Positions 35,733 to 42,865 are shown, counted from the stretch's first letter. The stretch: 50,152 nt of DNA from an uncultured Clostridium sp. (GCA_900543325.1 UQQU01000014.1:1-50152), one strand, 5' to 3'. Program-made: numbers and translations. Notes: generated by a model from the sequence alone, not told the origin.

Positions 35733-35862
35733 TAGTTCATATAACTATAGAAATATTAACGAACTAAAAAATAAAATTTTTTAAAAGAAATTTTGAGAAT
35801 TTTACTTACTTTTATATATATTAATTTTTAGTTCATTTTTGTGTACAAATATAAACTAAAAA
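35733..35862. promoter_or_regulatory. Putative res site of the Tn3-family remnant
   Basis: Two spaced dyads lie between the divergent tnpR and tnpA remnants: TAGTTC ... GAACTA over 34 bp (35733-35766) and TTTTTAGTT ... AACTAAAAA over 38 bp (35825-35862). Both contain TAGTTCAT. The arrangement fits resolvase subsites. It should also contain both promoters. Confidence 0.6.
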
Positions 35863-35905
35863 TTTGTTTTAAAATATTTGATTTGAAATATGGGGAGAAA
35901 ATATT

Positions 35906-36793
35906 ATGAGCATGCAACACAGAAGGGAATTATTTACAAAAGAACAAAGAAAACTTTTTATTCAATATCCTGAAGGAGAATGGAGTATAGGGTCTTACTA
36001 TACATCTTCAAAATATGATTTAGAAATAATTATAAAACATAGAAAAGAAGAAAATAAACTTGAATTTGCATTTCAATTAGCTGCTTTAAGATATCAAGGA
36101 TGGTCTTACAGTTTAAATAAAGAAATATCACTTGAGATAATTCGATATATAGCTAAACAAGTTGGTACAGTTCCTAAGGCTCTTAAACTATATGCATTGA
36201 GGAGTAATACTTCAAGAGATCATATAGAGAGTTGAAAAAGGAGTATGGCTATAGATAATTTTCAAATACTAACTATAAATTTTTATTAAAATACATTGTT
36301 AATTTAGCATTTGAAAATAGTGATTCTTTATTTTTAATGAAAAACTCTATAGAGTATTTGAGAGAAAAGAAAATTATATTACCTGCAATAACTACATTTA
36401 AAAATCTTGTATGGGAAGCAAAAAATGGGTCTGAAATGTTGATTATAAATACTATAGTAAGCTCATTAAATTCAAAAAAAGAAGTTAGATGATATAGTAT
36501 TTTTACAATCAGAGAAATTAAAAGGAAAAACTATTTTAAGGTGGTTGAAAGAACCTATAGGTTCCCATTCTCCTGATAACTTTTTAAAAGTTATTGAAAA
36601 ACTAGAGTATATACGCTCATTAAATTTAGAAAGAGCTATAAATTATAAAGAATCTATTGGTGAATATATTTATTATAATTTAATTATTCATATCTCACCT
36701 TTAGGATGGGAACACATAAATATATTAGGGGAATATACTTTTAATTTAAATGAGTTGGAAACTAAAGAATTACATAGACCATTAAACATATAA
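35906..36793 (+). pseudogene. tnpA: Tn3-family transposase remnant, frameshifted and internally deleted
   Basis: Starts well (GGGGAGAAAATATT ATG) with the DUF4158 N-terminal domain (RRELFTKEQRKLFIQYPEGE). After SRDHIE the frame shifts to ELKKEYGYR, meets a stop, and continues KFLLKYIVNLAFENSD and IILPAITTFKNLVWEAKNG. It shifts again to LDDIVFLQSEKLKGK and SHSPDNFLKVIEKLEYIR. At about 36630 the text jumps to the family C-terminus (ISPLGWEHINILGEYTFNL). The missing part, roughly 500-600 codons, includes the DDE catalytic core, so it cannot transpose by itself. Confidence 0.92.
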
Positions 36794-36833
36794 AAAAGTC
36801 TGAAAACCCTTGGTATCAGCAGGAAAAAATGCT

Positions 36834-36871
36834 CTTAACGTGTGAAATCTGCATTTTCTGGACGCTACCCC
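36834..36871 (-). repeat. Right terminal inverted repeat of the Tn3-family element
   Basis: The minus strand reads GGGGTAGCGTCCAGAAAATG and continues CAGATTTCACACGTTAAG, a canonical 38-bp Tn3-family terminus (Tn1546-like). No matching left end is visible upstream of tnpR, where the 43-bp repeat lies instead. Confidence 0.9.
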
Positions 36872-36905
36872 AATTAGTAAACAAACTATAAAATTAAAAC
36901 TCCAC

Positions 36906-36952
36906 TTGACACTATTACAATTGTCGTATATCATTAAAGTATGATAATTATC
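36906..36952 (+). promoter_or_regulatory. Promoter and BlaI-type operator of the blaI/M56 pair
   Basis: -35 TTGACA (36906-36911), 17-bp spacer, -10 TATCAT (36929-36934). The spacer contains the dyad TATTACAATTGTCGTA (36913-36928), resembling the BlaI/MecI box (TACTACA...TGTAGTA). A second perfect palindrome, TGATAATTATCA, follows at 36941-36952. Repressor binding would occlude RNA polymerase; autoregulation is expected. Confidence 0.75.
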
Positions 36953-36973
36953 AGTTTATGAAAGGATTTTTTT

Positions 36974-37336
36974 ATGAAAAAGTTACCTAAAACAGAATTT
37001 GAAATAATGAAGTTTATTTGGGGTAAAAATGAAAAATTACCAACTAAAGAGATTGGTGCTTATATGGAATTATTATTAGGTTGGAAATTAAGTACTACAT
37101 CAAAAACACTATCAAGACTTGTTGACAAGGGATTTTTAACAACTGAACGTATAGGAAAACAGGTTTTTTATACAGCAATCATTAAAGAATATGATTATGT
37201 TAAATTTGAAACAAAAGATTTTTTTAAATTTTTACATGGGAAGTCGTTAAAAAGTATTATATCTACACTTGAAGACAGTAATGAAATTACTAATAAAGAT
37301 TTAGCTGAACTTGAAGAATGGGTAAAAAATAGGTAA
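36974..37336 (+). CDS. BlaI/MecI-family transcriptional repressor
   Basis: 120 aa, ATG after AAAGGATTTTTTT. Winged helix with LPKTEFEIMKFIWGKNEKLP and LSTTSKTLSRLVDKGFLTTE as recognition region, then a short C-terminal dimerisation helix. In the family, the repressor is cleaved or released when a membrane M56 peptidase senses its signal. The antirepressor gene begins 4 bases after the stop. No beta-lactamase gene is in the window, so the regulon is not the classical bla one. Confidence 0.93.
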   Translation: MKKLPKTEFEIMKFIWGKNEKLPTKEIGAYMELLLGWKLSTTSKTLSRLVDKGFLTTERIGKQVFYTAIIKEYDYVKFETKDFFKFLHGKSLKSIISTLEDSNEITNKDLAELEEWVKNR

Positions 37337-37340
37337 TGAT

Positions 37341-38498
37341 ATGAAAGAGTTATTTTTTCAGGTTATAAATACAAGTATTTATACAAGTATATTCCTTATT
37401 TTGATTATATTATTTAATAATAAATTTTTAACTAAATATAGTCATAAATTTAATTATTCTATTTTAATCATTATAATATTAAGATTAATATTTATTATTA
37501 AAATAAATATTAATCTTCCAATAAATTATTTTTCAATATTAAAAGAGAATAACTTTAATAGTAAAATTTATTATATTGAACCATCAATAAGTAATTTAAG
37601 TTCCTTTGATTTTATTAATATTTTTTCTATACTTTGGATTATAGGAGTTTGTATAATAATTTTATATCATGTTTATTTTCAATTTATGTTTTATTTTAGA
37701 ATAAAAAGAAATATAAATTGGAGTCAAAATAGCAAATTTCAAAAAATATTAAATGAACAAATTATAATTAATAAAATAAATTCAAATATTAATGTATATG
37801 TTGTGAAAGGTGTTCCAACACCATTTCTTATCGGAATAATAAAAAATGCAATAATAATTCCAGAAAATAATTATACAGAAGAAGATTTAAAGTGGATATT
37901 TAATCACGAACTTATTCATTTTAAAAGGAAAGACAACATCTTAAAGCTATTAATGATATTAGCTTTAGCACTTCACTGGTTTAACCCTTTAATCTATATT
38001 TTAAGAAGGCTTTTTTTTGAACAATGTGAATTATCTTGTGATGAGCAAGTGATAAAAGATGCTGAAATTAAAGAAATTAAAGAGTATTCATTAATATTAA
38101 TAAATTCAATAAAATATAAAAATGAACTTAAAATATCATTAATGTCATCAAAATTTAGTAATAAAAAAATAAATATAATAAAAAGGAGAATTGAGAGTAT
38201 GTTAAATTTAAAATCAAAGAAAAATGGACTATTATTTGGTGCATTTATATTTTTTGTAGTTGGAGGAACAATATTTTCATTTAATTCAAACAATGTATTT
38301 GCAGATACTCCTGAAGATAATGGAGTAAAAAATTATACATTTGTAGAAACACCAACAACTGCTCAAGAAATACCAAGAGAAACAGGGATTTCAGCAGTAA
38401 CAATAAAAGCTGATTCTACAATAGTTGAATATAATGATGGTCAAATTAAGGAATTTGATAATAATGAATATAAGATTAATGCAACAGTATTAGAATAA
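37341..38498 (+). CDS. M56-family (BlaR1/MecR1-like) membrane metalloprotease, non-classical sensor end
   Basis: 385 aa. Membrane helices at about 10-30, 38-56, 90-115 and 295-312. Zinc motif NHELIHFKRKD (HExxH, His at 189) with the downstream CELSCDEQ glutamate. Classical BlaR1 then carries a roughly 250-aa penicillin-binding sensor; here only about 70 extracytoplasmic residues follow the last helix. They begin FADTPEDNG and contain TIKADSTIVEYNDGQ. This tail resembles the mature start of the secreted protein encoded at 38846-39343 (ADTPEENWG, TVYKDGTSVEYN). It should cleave or trigger cleavage of the BlaI-type repressor; the signal is unknown. Confidence 0.85.
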   Translation: MKELFFQVINTSIYTSIFLILIILFNNKFLTKYSHKFNYSILIIIILRLIFIIKININLPINYFSILKENNFNSKIYYIEPSISNLSSFDFINIFSILWIIGVCIIILYHVYFQFMFYFRIKRNINWSQNSKFQKILNEQIIINKINSNINVYVVKGVPTPFLIGIIKNAIIIPENNYTEEDLKWIFNHELIHFKRKDNILKLLMILALALHWFNPLIYILRRLFFEQCELSCDEQVIKDAEIKEIKEYSLILINSIKYKNELKISLMSSKFSNKKINIIKRRIESMLNLKSKKNGLLFGAFIFFVVGGTIFSFNSNNVFADTPEDNGVKNYTFVETPTTAQEIPRETGISAVTIKADSTIVEYNDGQIKEFDNNEYKINATVLE

Positions 38499-38514
38499 TA
38501 TTATTACTTAAAAT

Positions 38515-38564
38515 GAGGTTATCGAATTAACAGATAAAAGTCTGTGATCGATTCCTCTTTTTAT
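38515..38564 (+). terminator. Imperfect terminator of the blaI/M56 unit
   Basis: GAGG...ATCGA pairs with TCGAT...CCTC around an inner ACAGA/TCTGT stem, followed by a T run. The rest of 38565-38770 is AT-rich with no gene seen. Confidence 0.55.
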
Positions 38565-38771
38565 ATATTTAAACTATTTTGAAATATTTAAATCCACTAT
38601 AAAAAGAGTGATTAAGTTATATATTTTTCTTAGTAGTTTCTTTTATTATTATAAAACTAATATCTTTATATACTTGAATAAATGTTTATTTTTTATTAAT
38701 CAGATATCTTTTAATGATATTTTTTTAATATTAAAATATAGTATTTAAATTTCTTTATTTATTGAAATAGA

Positions 38772-38804
38772 AAAGGCTGTTCACTATATTAATGAAACAG
38801 CTCA
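38772..38804 (-). terminator. Terminator of the secreted-protein gene
   Basis: On the minus strand, GCTGTT pairs with AACAGC and is followed by CTTTTCT. The T run is short. Confidence 0.5.
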
Positions 38805-38845
38805 ATTTTACAATTTTAAATTATGTTGTATGATAAAAATAAGTA

Positions 38846-39343
38846 TTATAAAACTATGGAAAGAGTTTTTCCAGAGCATTTAGAACCTAATATTGTCCAA
38901 GTTTGAGGTCCAGCAGTTGCATCAACAGAAAGTCCATTATCTCTTTGAAAATTAATTAAAGCTTGATGAGTCTTAGGTCCAAAAATTCCATCTGACGTTC
39001 CTGCATCATAACCTAATGCTTTAAGAGCCTCTTGAAGAACCTTAGTAGCTAATCCCGATGTTACATAATTATAGCCAATATATACAGATGAATCTATCTT
39101 TACAGTACCATTGATACATTTAAATGATGCAACAACATATTTAGGATTAACTAAATTATATTCAACAGAAGTTCCGTCTTTATATACAGTTACTCCTGGC
39201 ATCTCCATTTGTTCTTCTAAGGTACCATATTTTTCATTGCCCCAATTTTCCTCAGGTGTATCCGCATAAGCTGTTAACGGTGTTAATAATGATGTTCCTA
39301 TAATCCCTACAGCAACAATAAGTGATAAAACTTTTTTACTCAT
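38846..39343 (-). CDS. Secreted protein with peptidoglycan-binding domain (PG_binding_1)
   Basis: 165 aa from the ATG at 39343 after GAAGGATAAATTT; a TTG five codons upstream overlaps that site. Signal peptide of about 27 residues ending LTAYA, cleaved before DTPEENWG. Residues about 95-150 form a PG_binding_1 domain (LQEALKALGYDAG, DGIFGPKTHQALINFQ, AGPQTWTILGS). No catalytic domain, so it is a wall-binding protein or signal. It lies convergent to the M56 peptidase gene and shares a start tag with that enzyme's tail, which suggests a functional pair. Confidence 0.85.
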   Translation of the reverse strand: MSKKVLSLIVAVGIIGTSLLTPLTAYADTPEENWGNEKYGTLEEQMEMPGVTVYKDGTSVEYNLVNPKYVVASFKCINGTVKIDSSVYIGYNYVTSGLATKVLQEALKALGYDAGTSDGIFGPKTHQALINFQRDNGLSVDATAGPQTWTILGSKCSGKTLSIVL

Positions 39344-39381
39344 AAATTTATCCTTCAATTTACAATATATTTGTTTTTAGT

Positions 39382-39429
39382 ACAAGTACTTGTTTATTTA
39401 ATTATAACCACTATAAAAGTAAAAGTAAA
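39382..39429 (-). promoter_or_regulatory. Promoter with palindrome for the secreted-protein gene
   Basis: On the minus strand, -35 TTTACT (39429-39424), 17-bp spacer, -10 TATAAT (39406-39401), then the perfect dyad ACAAGTACTTGT (39393-39382) around the expected transcription start. The core GTACTTGTAC is also present next to the -10 at 14830. Confidence 0.55.
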
Positions 39430-39484
39430 TACAATTATTCAAAAAAATGACAAAAATAGAAAAAATAATATTTTAAGAAGCGTT

Positions 39485-39513
39485 AAGGTGGTAATTGATT
39501 CACCTTTTTTCAG
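39485..39513 (+). terminator. Hairpin with T run in the 39344-39855 gap
   Basis: AAGGTG / CACCTT stem with TTTTTT. No convincing gene precedes it; the transcript it serves is unclear. Apart from this hairpin, the minus-strand promoter and the recombinase promoter/res repeats, the gap 39344-39855 shows only short weak frames. Confidence 0.4.
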
Positions 39514-39733
39514 CATTATCTCAATTTATTTTCTAAGTTTACTATTCATATAATATTTAATTGTATATTTTGTTTTTAGGAATATTTCTATTTCCTTTAA
39601 GCTCTTTGCTACTGCATGATTTATATTATAAAAGAGTCTATTTTTGAATTATTAAAGATGCCTCAATCTAACATATTGAATAGATTCCACAAGTATCATA
39701 ATCTAACACTTTTGGACTAAGGGTGTTTTTGGC

Positions 39734-39839
39734 TTGACATATATTTTTAATCAACGATAAAATAATACTTAATAAGGGGTCAAAAATTATGGTCAAAAGT
39801 AATGGTATAAATTTTTGTATTTGGGGACAAGTTTTGACC
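39734..39839 (+). promoter_or_regulatory. Promoter and res-like repeats of the second serine recombinase
   Basis: -35 TTGACA (39734-39739), 18-bp spacer, -10 TAAAAT (39758-39763). Downstream, GGTCAAAA occurs at 39778-39785 and 39791-39798 and its inverse TTTTGACC at 39832-39839, just before the ribosome site. Such spaced direct and inverted half-sites are typical recombinase binding sites and would also autoregulate the gene. Confidence 0.55.
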
Positions 39840-39855
39840 TTGATGGAGGGAAAAT

Positions 39856-40449
39856 ATGAATTATGGATATGCAAGAGTTAGTACAATAAAGCAAGGTAGT
39901 GGAAATTCTTTAGAAGAACAATTATCTACATTATTTTCTTCAGGTTGTGATGAAGTCATAGAAGAAAAGTTTTCAGGAAAAACTAACGATCGACCACAAT
40001 TAAAATTATTATTGGATAAGTTGAAAGAAGGAGATACCTTCACAGTTACTAAGCTCGACAGATTTGCTAGGAGCTTAATAGATGGAGCTAAACTAGTACA
40101 AGAATTACTTGATAGGGGAATAAAGATAAATATATTAAATATAGGGGTAATGGATAATACCCCAGCTAGTAAATTAATAAGAAATATATTTTTATCTTTT
40201 GCTGAATTCGAAAGAGATATGATTTTAGAAAGAACAAGGGAAGGGAAGGAAATAGCAAGGACAAAAGATGGGTATAAGGAGGGTAGACCTAAAAAGTTTA
40301 CTAAGGAGCAAATAGACTTAGCTTTATCTATGTTATCTGTAAATTGTGGAGATAAAAGTTATAACGAGGTTGAGAGATTAATGGGTATTAGTGTAAGCAC
40401 ATTAAAGAGAGAAAATAATAAACGTAAGTTAGATAAAATAAATAATTAG
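39856..40449 (+). CDS. Serine recombinase (resolvase/invertase type)
   Basis: 197 aa, ATG after GATGGAGGGAAAAT. Catalytic Ser9 in GYARVSTIKQGSGN, VTKLDRFARS with the active-site Arg, FLSFAEFERDMILERTREG and a C-terminal helix-turn-helix (YNEVERLMGISVSTLKRE). It differs clearly from the Tn3-associated resolvase at 35104, so it comes from another element. No partner transposase remains beside it. The perfect hairpin at 40454-40488 ends the gene. Confidence 0.9.
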   Translation: MNYGYARVSTIKQGSGNSLEEQLSTLFSSGCDEVIEEKFSGKTNDRPQLKLLLDKLKEGDTFTVTKLDRFARSLIDGAKLVQELLDRGIKINILNIGVMDNTPASKLIRNIFLSFAEFERDMILERTREGKEIARTKDGYKEGRPKKFTKEQIDLALSMLSVNCGDKSYNEVERLMGISVSTLKRENNKRKLDKINN

Positions 40450-40453
40450 TATA

Positions 40454-40500
40454 AATAAGAAAGTGTTCCTCGGGAACACTTTCTTATTATTATTTTTTAG
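40454..40500 (+). terminator. Terminator of the second recombinase
   Basis: Perfect 16-bp arms AATAAGAAAGTGTTCC / GGAACACTTTCTTATT with a TCG loop and a T-rich tail. Confidence 0.9.
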
Positions 40501-40507
40501 ATATATA

Positions 40508-40621
40508 TCAAAAGTTATCATAAGATATAAAATATTGTGGTGTATTGGAGAATTCATAAATGCAATAAATTACTCCAATAATTGTAGGGATAAGCAATAA
40601 TGATAATAAAATAAATCTCAT
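40508..40621 (-). CDS. Putative 37-aa single-helix membrane peptide
   Basis: The frame reads MRFILLSLLLIPTIIGVIYC followed by a polar tail ending YDNF. One membrane helix covers about residues 2-21. The start lies about 15 bases inside the flank of the IS256-type element, and no good ribosome site remains (AAGCGGATTAATTT), so the element may have cut off its native leader. The gap 40450-40814 otherwise holds the recombinase terminator and the left end of the insertion sequence. Confidence 0.35.
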   Translation of the reverse strand: MRFILLSLLLIPTIIGVIYCIYEFSNTPQYFISYDNF

Positions 40622-40679
40622 AAATTAATCCGCTTTGAGACTGTAGATAATTTTGTGTAATATAGTTTCTTATAAATCA

Positions 40680-40720
40680 AATATTACTGGAAATTTTGAT
40701 TTTCAGTAATATTTTTTTAT
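40680..40720 (+). terminator. Terminator-like hairpin inside the IS left end
   Basis: Arms AATATTACTGGAAAT / ATTTTCAGTAATATT (one G-T pair), then a T run on the plus strand; it would block transcription entering the element. Very similar to the hairpin at 94-132. Confidence 0.65.
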
Positions 40721-40814
40721 TATCTAGAAATACTAATAATGTGTTTTTCTGTTCTTTTATATTATCTAACCAAAGTTAGATAATATACATAAATTTTATA
40801 AAAAGTACAAGCTT

Positions 40815-42053
40815 TTATGCTAATTCATCTTTTAATTCTTCAGTAAAAAATAATGTTAGCTCCGCTAGCGTAGCACCCCAGTTTGGAACTGGTTGAGTCC
40901 ATTTTTCCATGATTTCCATAGTTGCTAGGTATACACACTTGTTTAGAGATTCATCTGTTGGAAATATAGTTCTAGATTTAGTATACTTACGCACCTGTCT
41001 ATTGAATCCTTCAAGTGCATTAGTTGTATAGATCATTTTTCTTATTCTAGGCGAAAAATCAAAGAAAGTAGATAAGTTATTCCAGTTGTTATACCATGAA
41101 TCTATGACCATTCCATAACTATTTCCCCAAGTTTCTTTTAGTTTGTCTAGCTGCGCCAACGCAAGTTCTTCGGTTGCAGCTTTATAAACTTCTTTTAAAT
41201 CTTTCATAAATGATTTTTTATCTTTTGATGCTATGTATTTTATAGAGTTTCTTATTTGATGAACAATACATGTTTGTATATTAGCTGATGGAAATACGGT
41301 TTGAATAGCTTGTGGTAATCCTTTAAGACCATCCATACAAGCAATTAAGATTTCTTTTACACCTCTATTTTTTAAGTCATTGCAAATACCTAGCCAAAAC
41401 TTAGCTCCTTCAGCTTCATCAACCCATAGTCCAAGAATATCCTTATATCCTTCCATCGTATATCCTAAACAAATATATACAGCCTTATTAACTATTTTTC
41501 CATTGCTTCTAACTTTAAAGTACATAGCATCTAAATAAACTATTGGATATATTTTATCTAACATTCTATTTTGCCATTCGGTAGCGGTAGCTATTACTTT
41601 ATCTGTGATTTTAGAAACCATTGATGGTGAGATTGTAATTCCATATAAATCTTCTATTTCAGCTTGAATATCGCTAGTAGTCATACCCTTAGCATAAAGA
41701 GAGATTATTTTTTTATCTAGTTCATTACAAACAGTTTCATATTTCTTTACTATTTGAGGTTCAAATTCAGACTTTCTATCCCTTGGTATATCGAGATCAA
41801 CATCTCCAAATGAACTTCTTAGATTTTTTTGACTATATCCATTTCTATAATTTCTTTCGCTAGGTTCAATATCGTTTTGACGTTGGTATTTATCTCTTCC
41901 GAGATGTTCATCCATTTCTGCTTCAAGTATATTTTCTAGCACATCCTTAATTAACCTTTGAACTAACCCGTTCTTTCCAAGAACATCATCGATTGTTTTA
42001 CACTTTTTTACCTCTGAATTGTAATCAAAGTTGATATCATTTTTTCTTCCCAT
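40815..42053 (-). CDS. IS256-family transposase
   Basis: 412 aa, full length. ATG after AGGAGGAATTTTT. NYRNGYSQKNL and VDLDIPRDRKSEFEPQIV at the N-terminus; DDE residues are in YLDAMYFKVR, ACMDGLKGLPQAIQ and TTNALEGFNRQVRKYTKSR. No frameshift or stop, so the element looks active. It should catalyse excision as circles and reinsertion. Confidence 0.95.
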   Translation of the reverse strand: MGRKNDINFDYNSEVKKCKTIDDVLGKNGLVQRLIKDVLENILEAEMDEHLGRDKYQRQNDIEPSERNYRNGYSQKNLRSSFGDVDLDIPRDRKSEFEPQIVKKYETVCNELDKKIISLYAKGMTTSDIQAEIEDLYGITISPSMVSKITDKVIATATEWQNRMLDKIYPIVYLDAMYFKVRSNGKIVNKAVYICLGYTMEGYKDILGLWVDEAEGAKFWLGICNDLKNRGVKEILIACMDGLKGLPQAIQTVFPSANIQTCIVHQIRNSIKYIASKDKKSFMKDLKEVYKAATEELALAQLDKLKETWGNSYGMVIDSWYNNWNNLSTFFDFSPRIRKMIYTTNALEGFNRQVRKYTKSRTIFPTDESLNKCVYLATMEIMEKWTQPVPNWGATLAELTLFFTEELKDELA

Positions 42054-42117
42054 AAAAATTCCTCCTAAAATTTATATTGTATATTATTCCAAATCTACCA
42101 ACCAATCATACAAAAAA

Positions 42118-42160
42118 GAGCAGATAGATTTGTGTTTTACACAAACTTATCTACTCTCCC
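42118..42160. repeat. 43-bp palindromic repeat, right copy, at the IS right end
   Basis: Arms GAGCAGATAGATTTGTG and CACAAACTTATCTACTC around TTTTA, identical to 35071-35113 except one base. Two further partial copies of ATCTACTCT follow at about 42169 and 42185, suggesting nested or repeated insertions. Confidence 0.85.
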
Positions 42161-42213
42161 CACGAATCTATCTACTCTTCCCATATCTACTCTCACATTA
42201 TACTGAAAATTTT

Positions 42214-42693
42214 TTAATTAAATTTATTTTTAACTAATGTAAATATTTTATCAAAATCTAATGTTATATTTAAATAATTGCTTTTAAAAATATTATCAAT
42301 TTTAATATAATCTCTATAATTATCATTTTCTAGGTTATATAACTCTACACTTCCATCTTGAGAAACTAGAATATATTCTTTTACTCCTATAGATTTATAT
42401 AAATCCATTTTTTCAGTTCTATCATATTTAGCTGTAGTAAAGCTCAAAACTTCAACAACTAATTCTGGAGCAGAAACTAATATTTCACCTTTCCATAATA
42501 AATCCCCACCGGCAAAAACATCAGGTTCTAAATATTTATATTTTTTATTAGGGTTTTTAAGAATATAATTAACATCAATTCTAGTTGCTTCAGAACCAAC
42601 ATTATTTGCAGAATCAGTTTGATCTAACAATTCATTAAATATATAATGTACTATAATTCGGTGTAAATTAGAAGCAGGACACATCATCATCAT
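42214..42693 (-). CDS. Uma2-family (DUF820) PD-(D/E)xK-like protein, short N-terminus
   Basis: 159 aa. The start falls in four consecutive ATG codons preceded by AGGATGTGATTTTTT. Motifs LEPDVFAGGDL, ELVVEVLSFTTAKYDRTEK and IGVKEYILV are the Uma2 core. Typical members are about 185-195 aa and begin with a DYL...ELIDGE segment that is absent here; the protein begins at the following MxPAxxxH part. An in-frame stop lies just upstream, so it is either a naturally short form or a 5'-truncated gene. Function of the family is unproven. Confidence 0.8.
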   Translation of the reverse strand: MMMMCPASNLHRIIVHYIFNELLDQTDSANNVGSEATRIDVNYILKNPNKKYKYLEPDVFAGGDLLWKGEILVSAPELVVEVLSFTTAKYDRTEKMDLYKSIGVKEYILVSQDGSVELYNLENDNYRDYIKIDNIFKSNYLNITLDFDKIFTLVKNKFN

Positions 42694-42789
42694 AAAAAAT
42701 CACATCCTATAGTTAGTTTATTATTATAATTATAATATGTAAATCCAGTTTTATCTAGTATTATTAATAATATAAACAAATGATAAGTA

Positions 42790-42798
42790 TGTTATAAT
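42790..42798 (+). promoter_or_regulatory. Extended -10 element ahead of the SUV3-like helicase
   Basis: TGTTATAAT (TGn plus TATAAT); -35 not clear. Confidence 0.4.
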
Positions 42799-42865
42799 GA
42801 GACAAGAAATGAGTTGAAATATAAAAACTATTTTAAATTAAATATTTTTAGAAAGAAGTGATGGG

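Larger units (their letters stand above)
35071..42160. mobile_element. Accessory island bracketed by 43-bp repeats
   Basis: Everything between the two repeat copies looks imported: a Tn3-family remnant, a BlaI/M56 pair, a secreted protein, a second serine recombinase and an IS256-family element. Flanking genes (helicase on the left, Uma2-family and SUV3-like helicase on the right) run normally up to the repeats. Whether it moved as one unit is inference. Confidence 0.5.
40637..42160 (-). mobile_element. IS256-family insertion sequence
   Basis: Left end GTAGATAATTTTGTGTAA (about 40643-40660) and, in reverse, right end GTAGATAAGTTTGTGTAA (about 42155-42138) form imperfect terminal repeats resembling those of IS256. 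Between them lies one transposase gene on the minus strand. The outermost bases and target duplication could not be fixed by eye. Inside the left end are a terminator-like hairpin (40680-40720) and a perfect 12-bp stem (40759-40786). Confidence 0.8.

Noticed and set aside
36906..39343. Classical beta-lactam resistance operon
   Set aside because: A BlaI-type repressor and M56 protease are present, but there is no beta-lactamase or PBP2a-type gene, and the protease lacks the penicillin-binding sensor domain.
39371..39553. Plus-strand 60-codon hydrophobic frame
   Set aside because: It runs over the minus-strand promoter and through a terminator-like hairpin, has no ribosome site, and looks like chance AT-rich sequence.
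39668..39874. Minus-strand frame opposite the recombinase leader
   Set aside because: It overlaps the res-like repeats and promoter and shows no protein-like composition or ribosome site.
42214..42693. Toxin-antitoxin unit around the Uma2-family protein
   Set aside because: No partner gene adjoins it; its neighbours are an insertion sequence and a divergent helicase.
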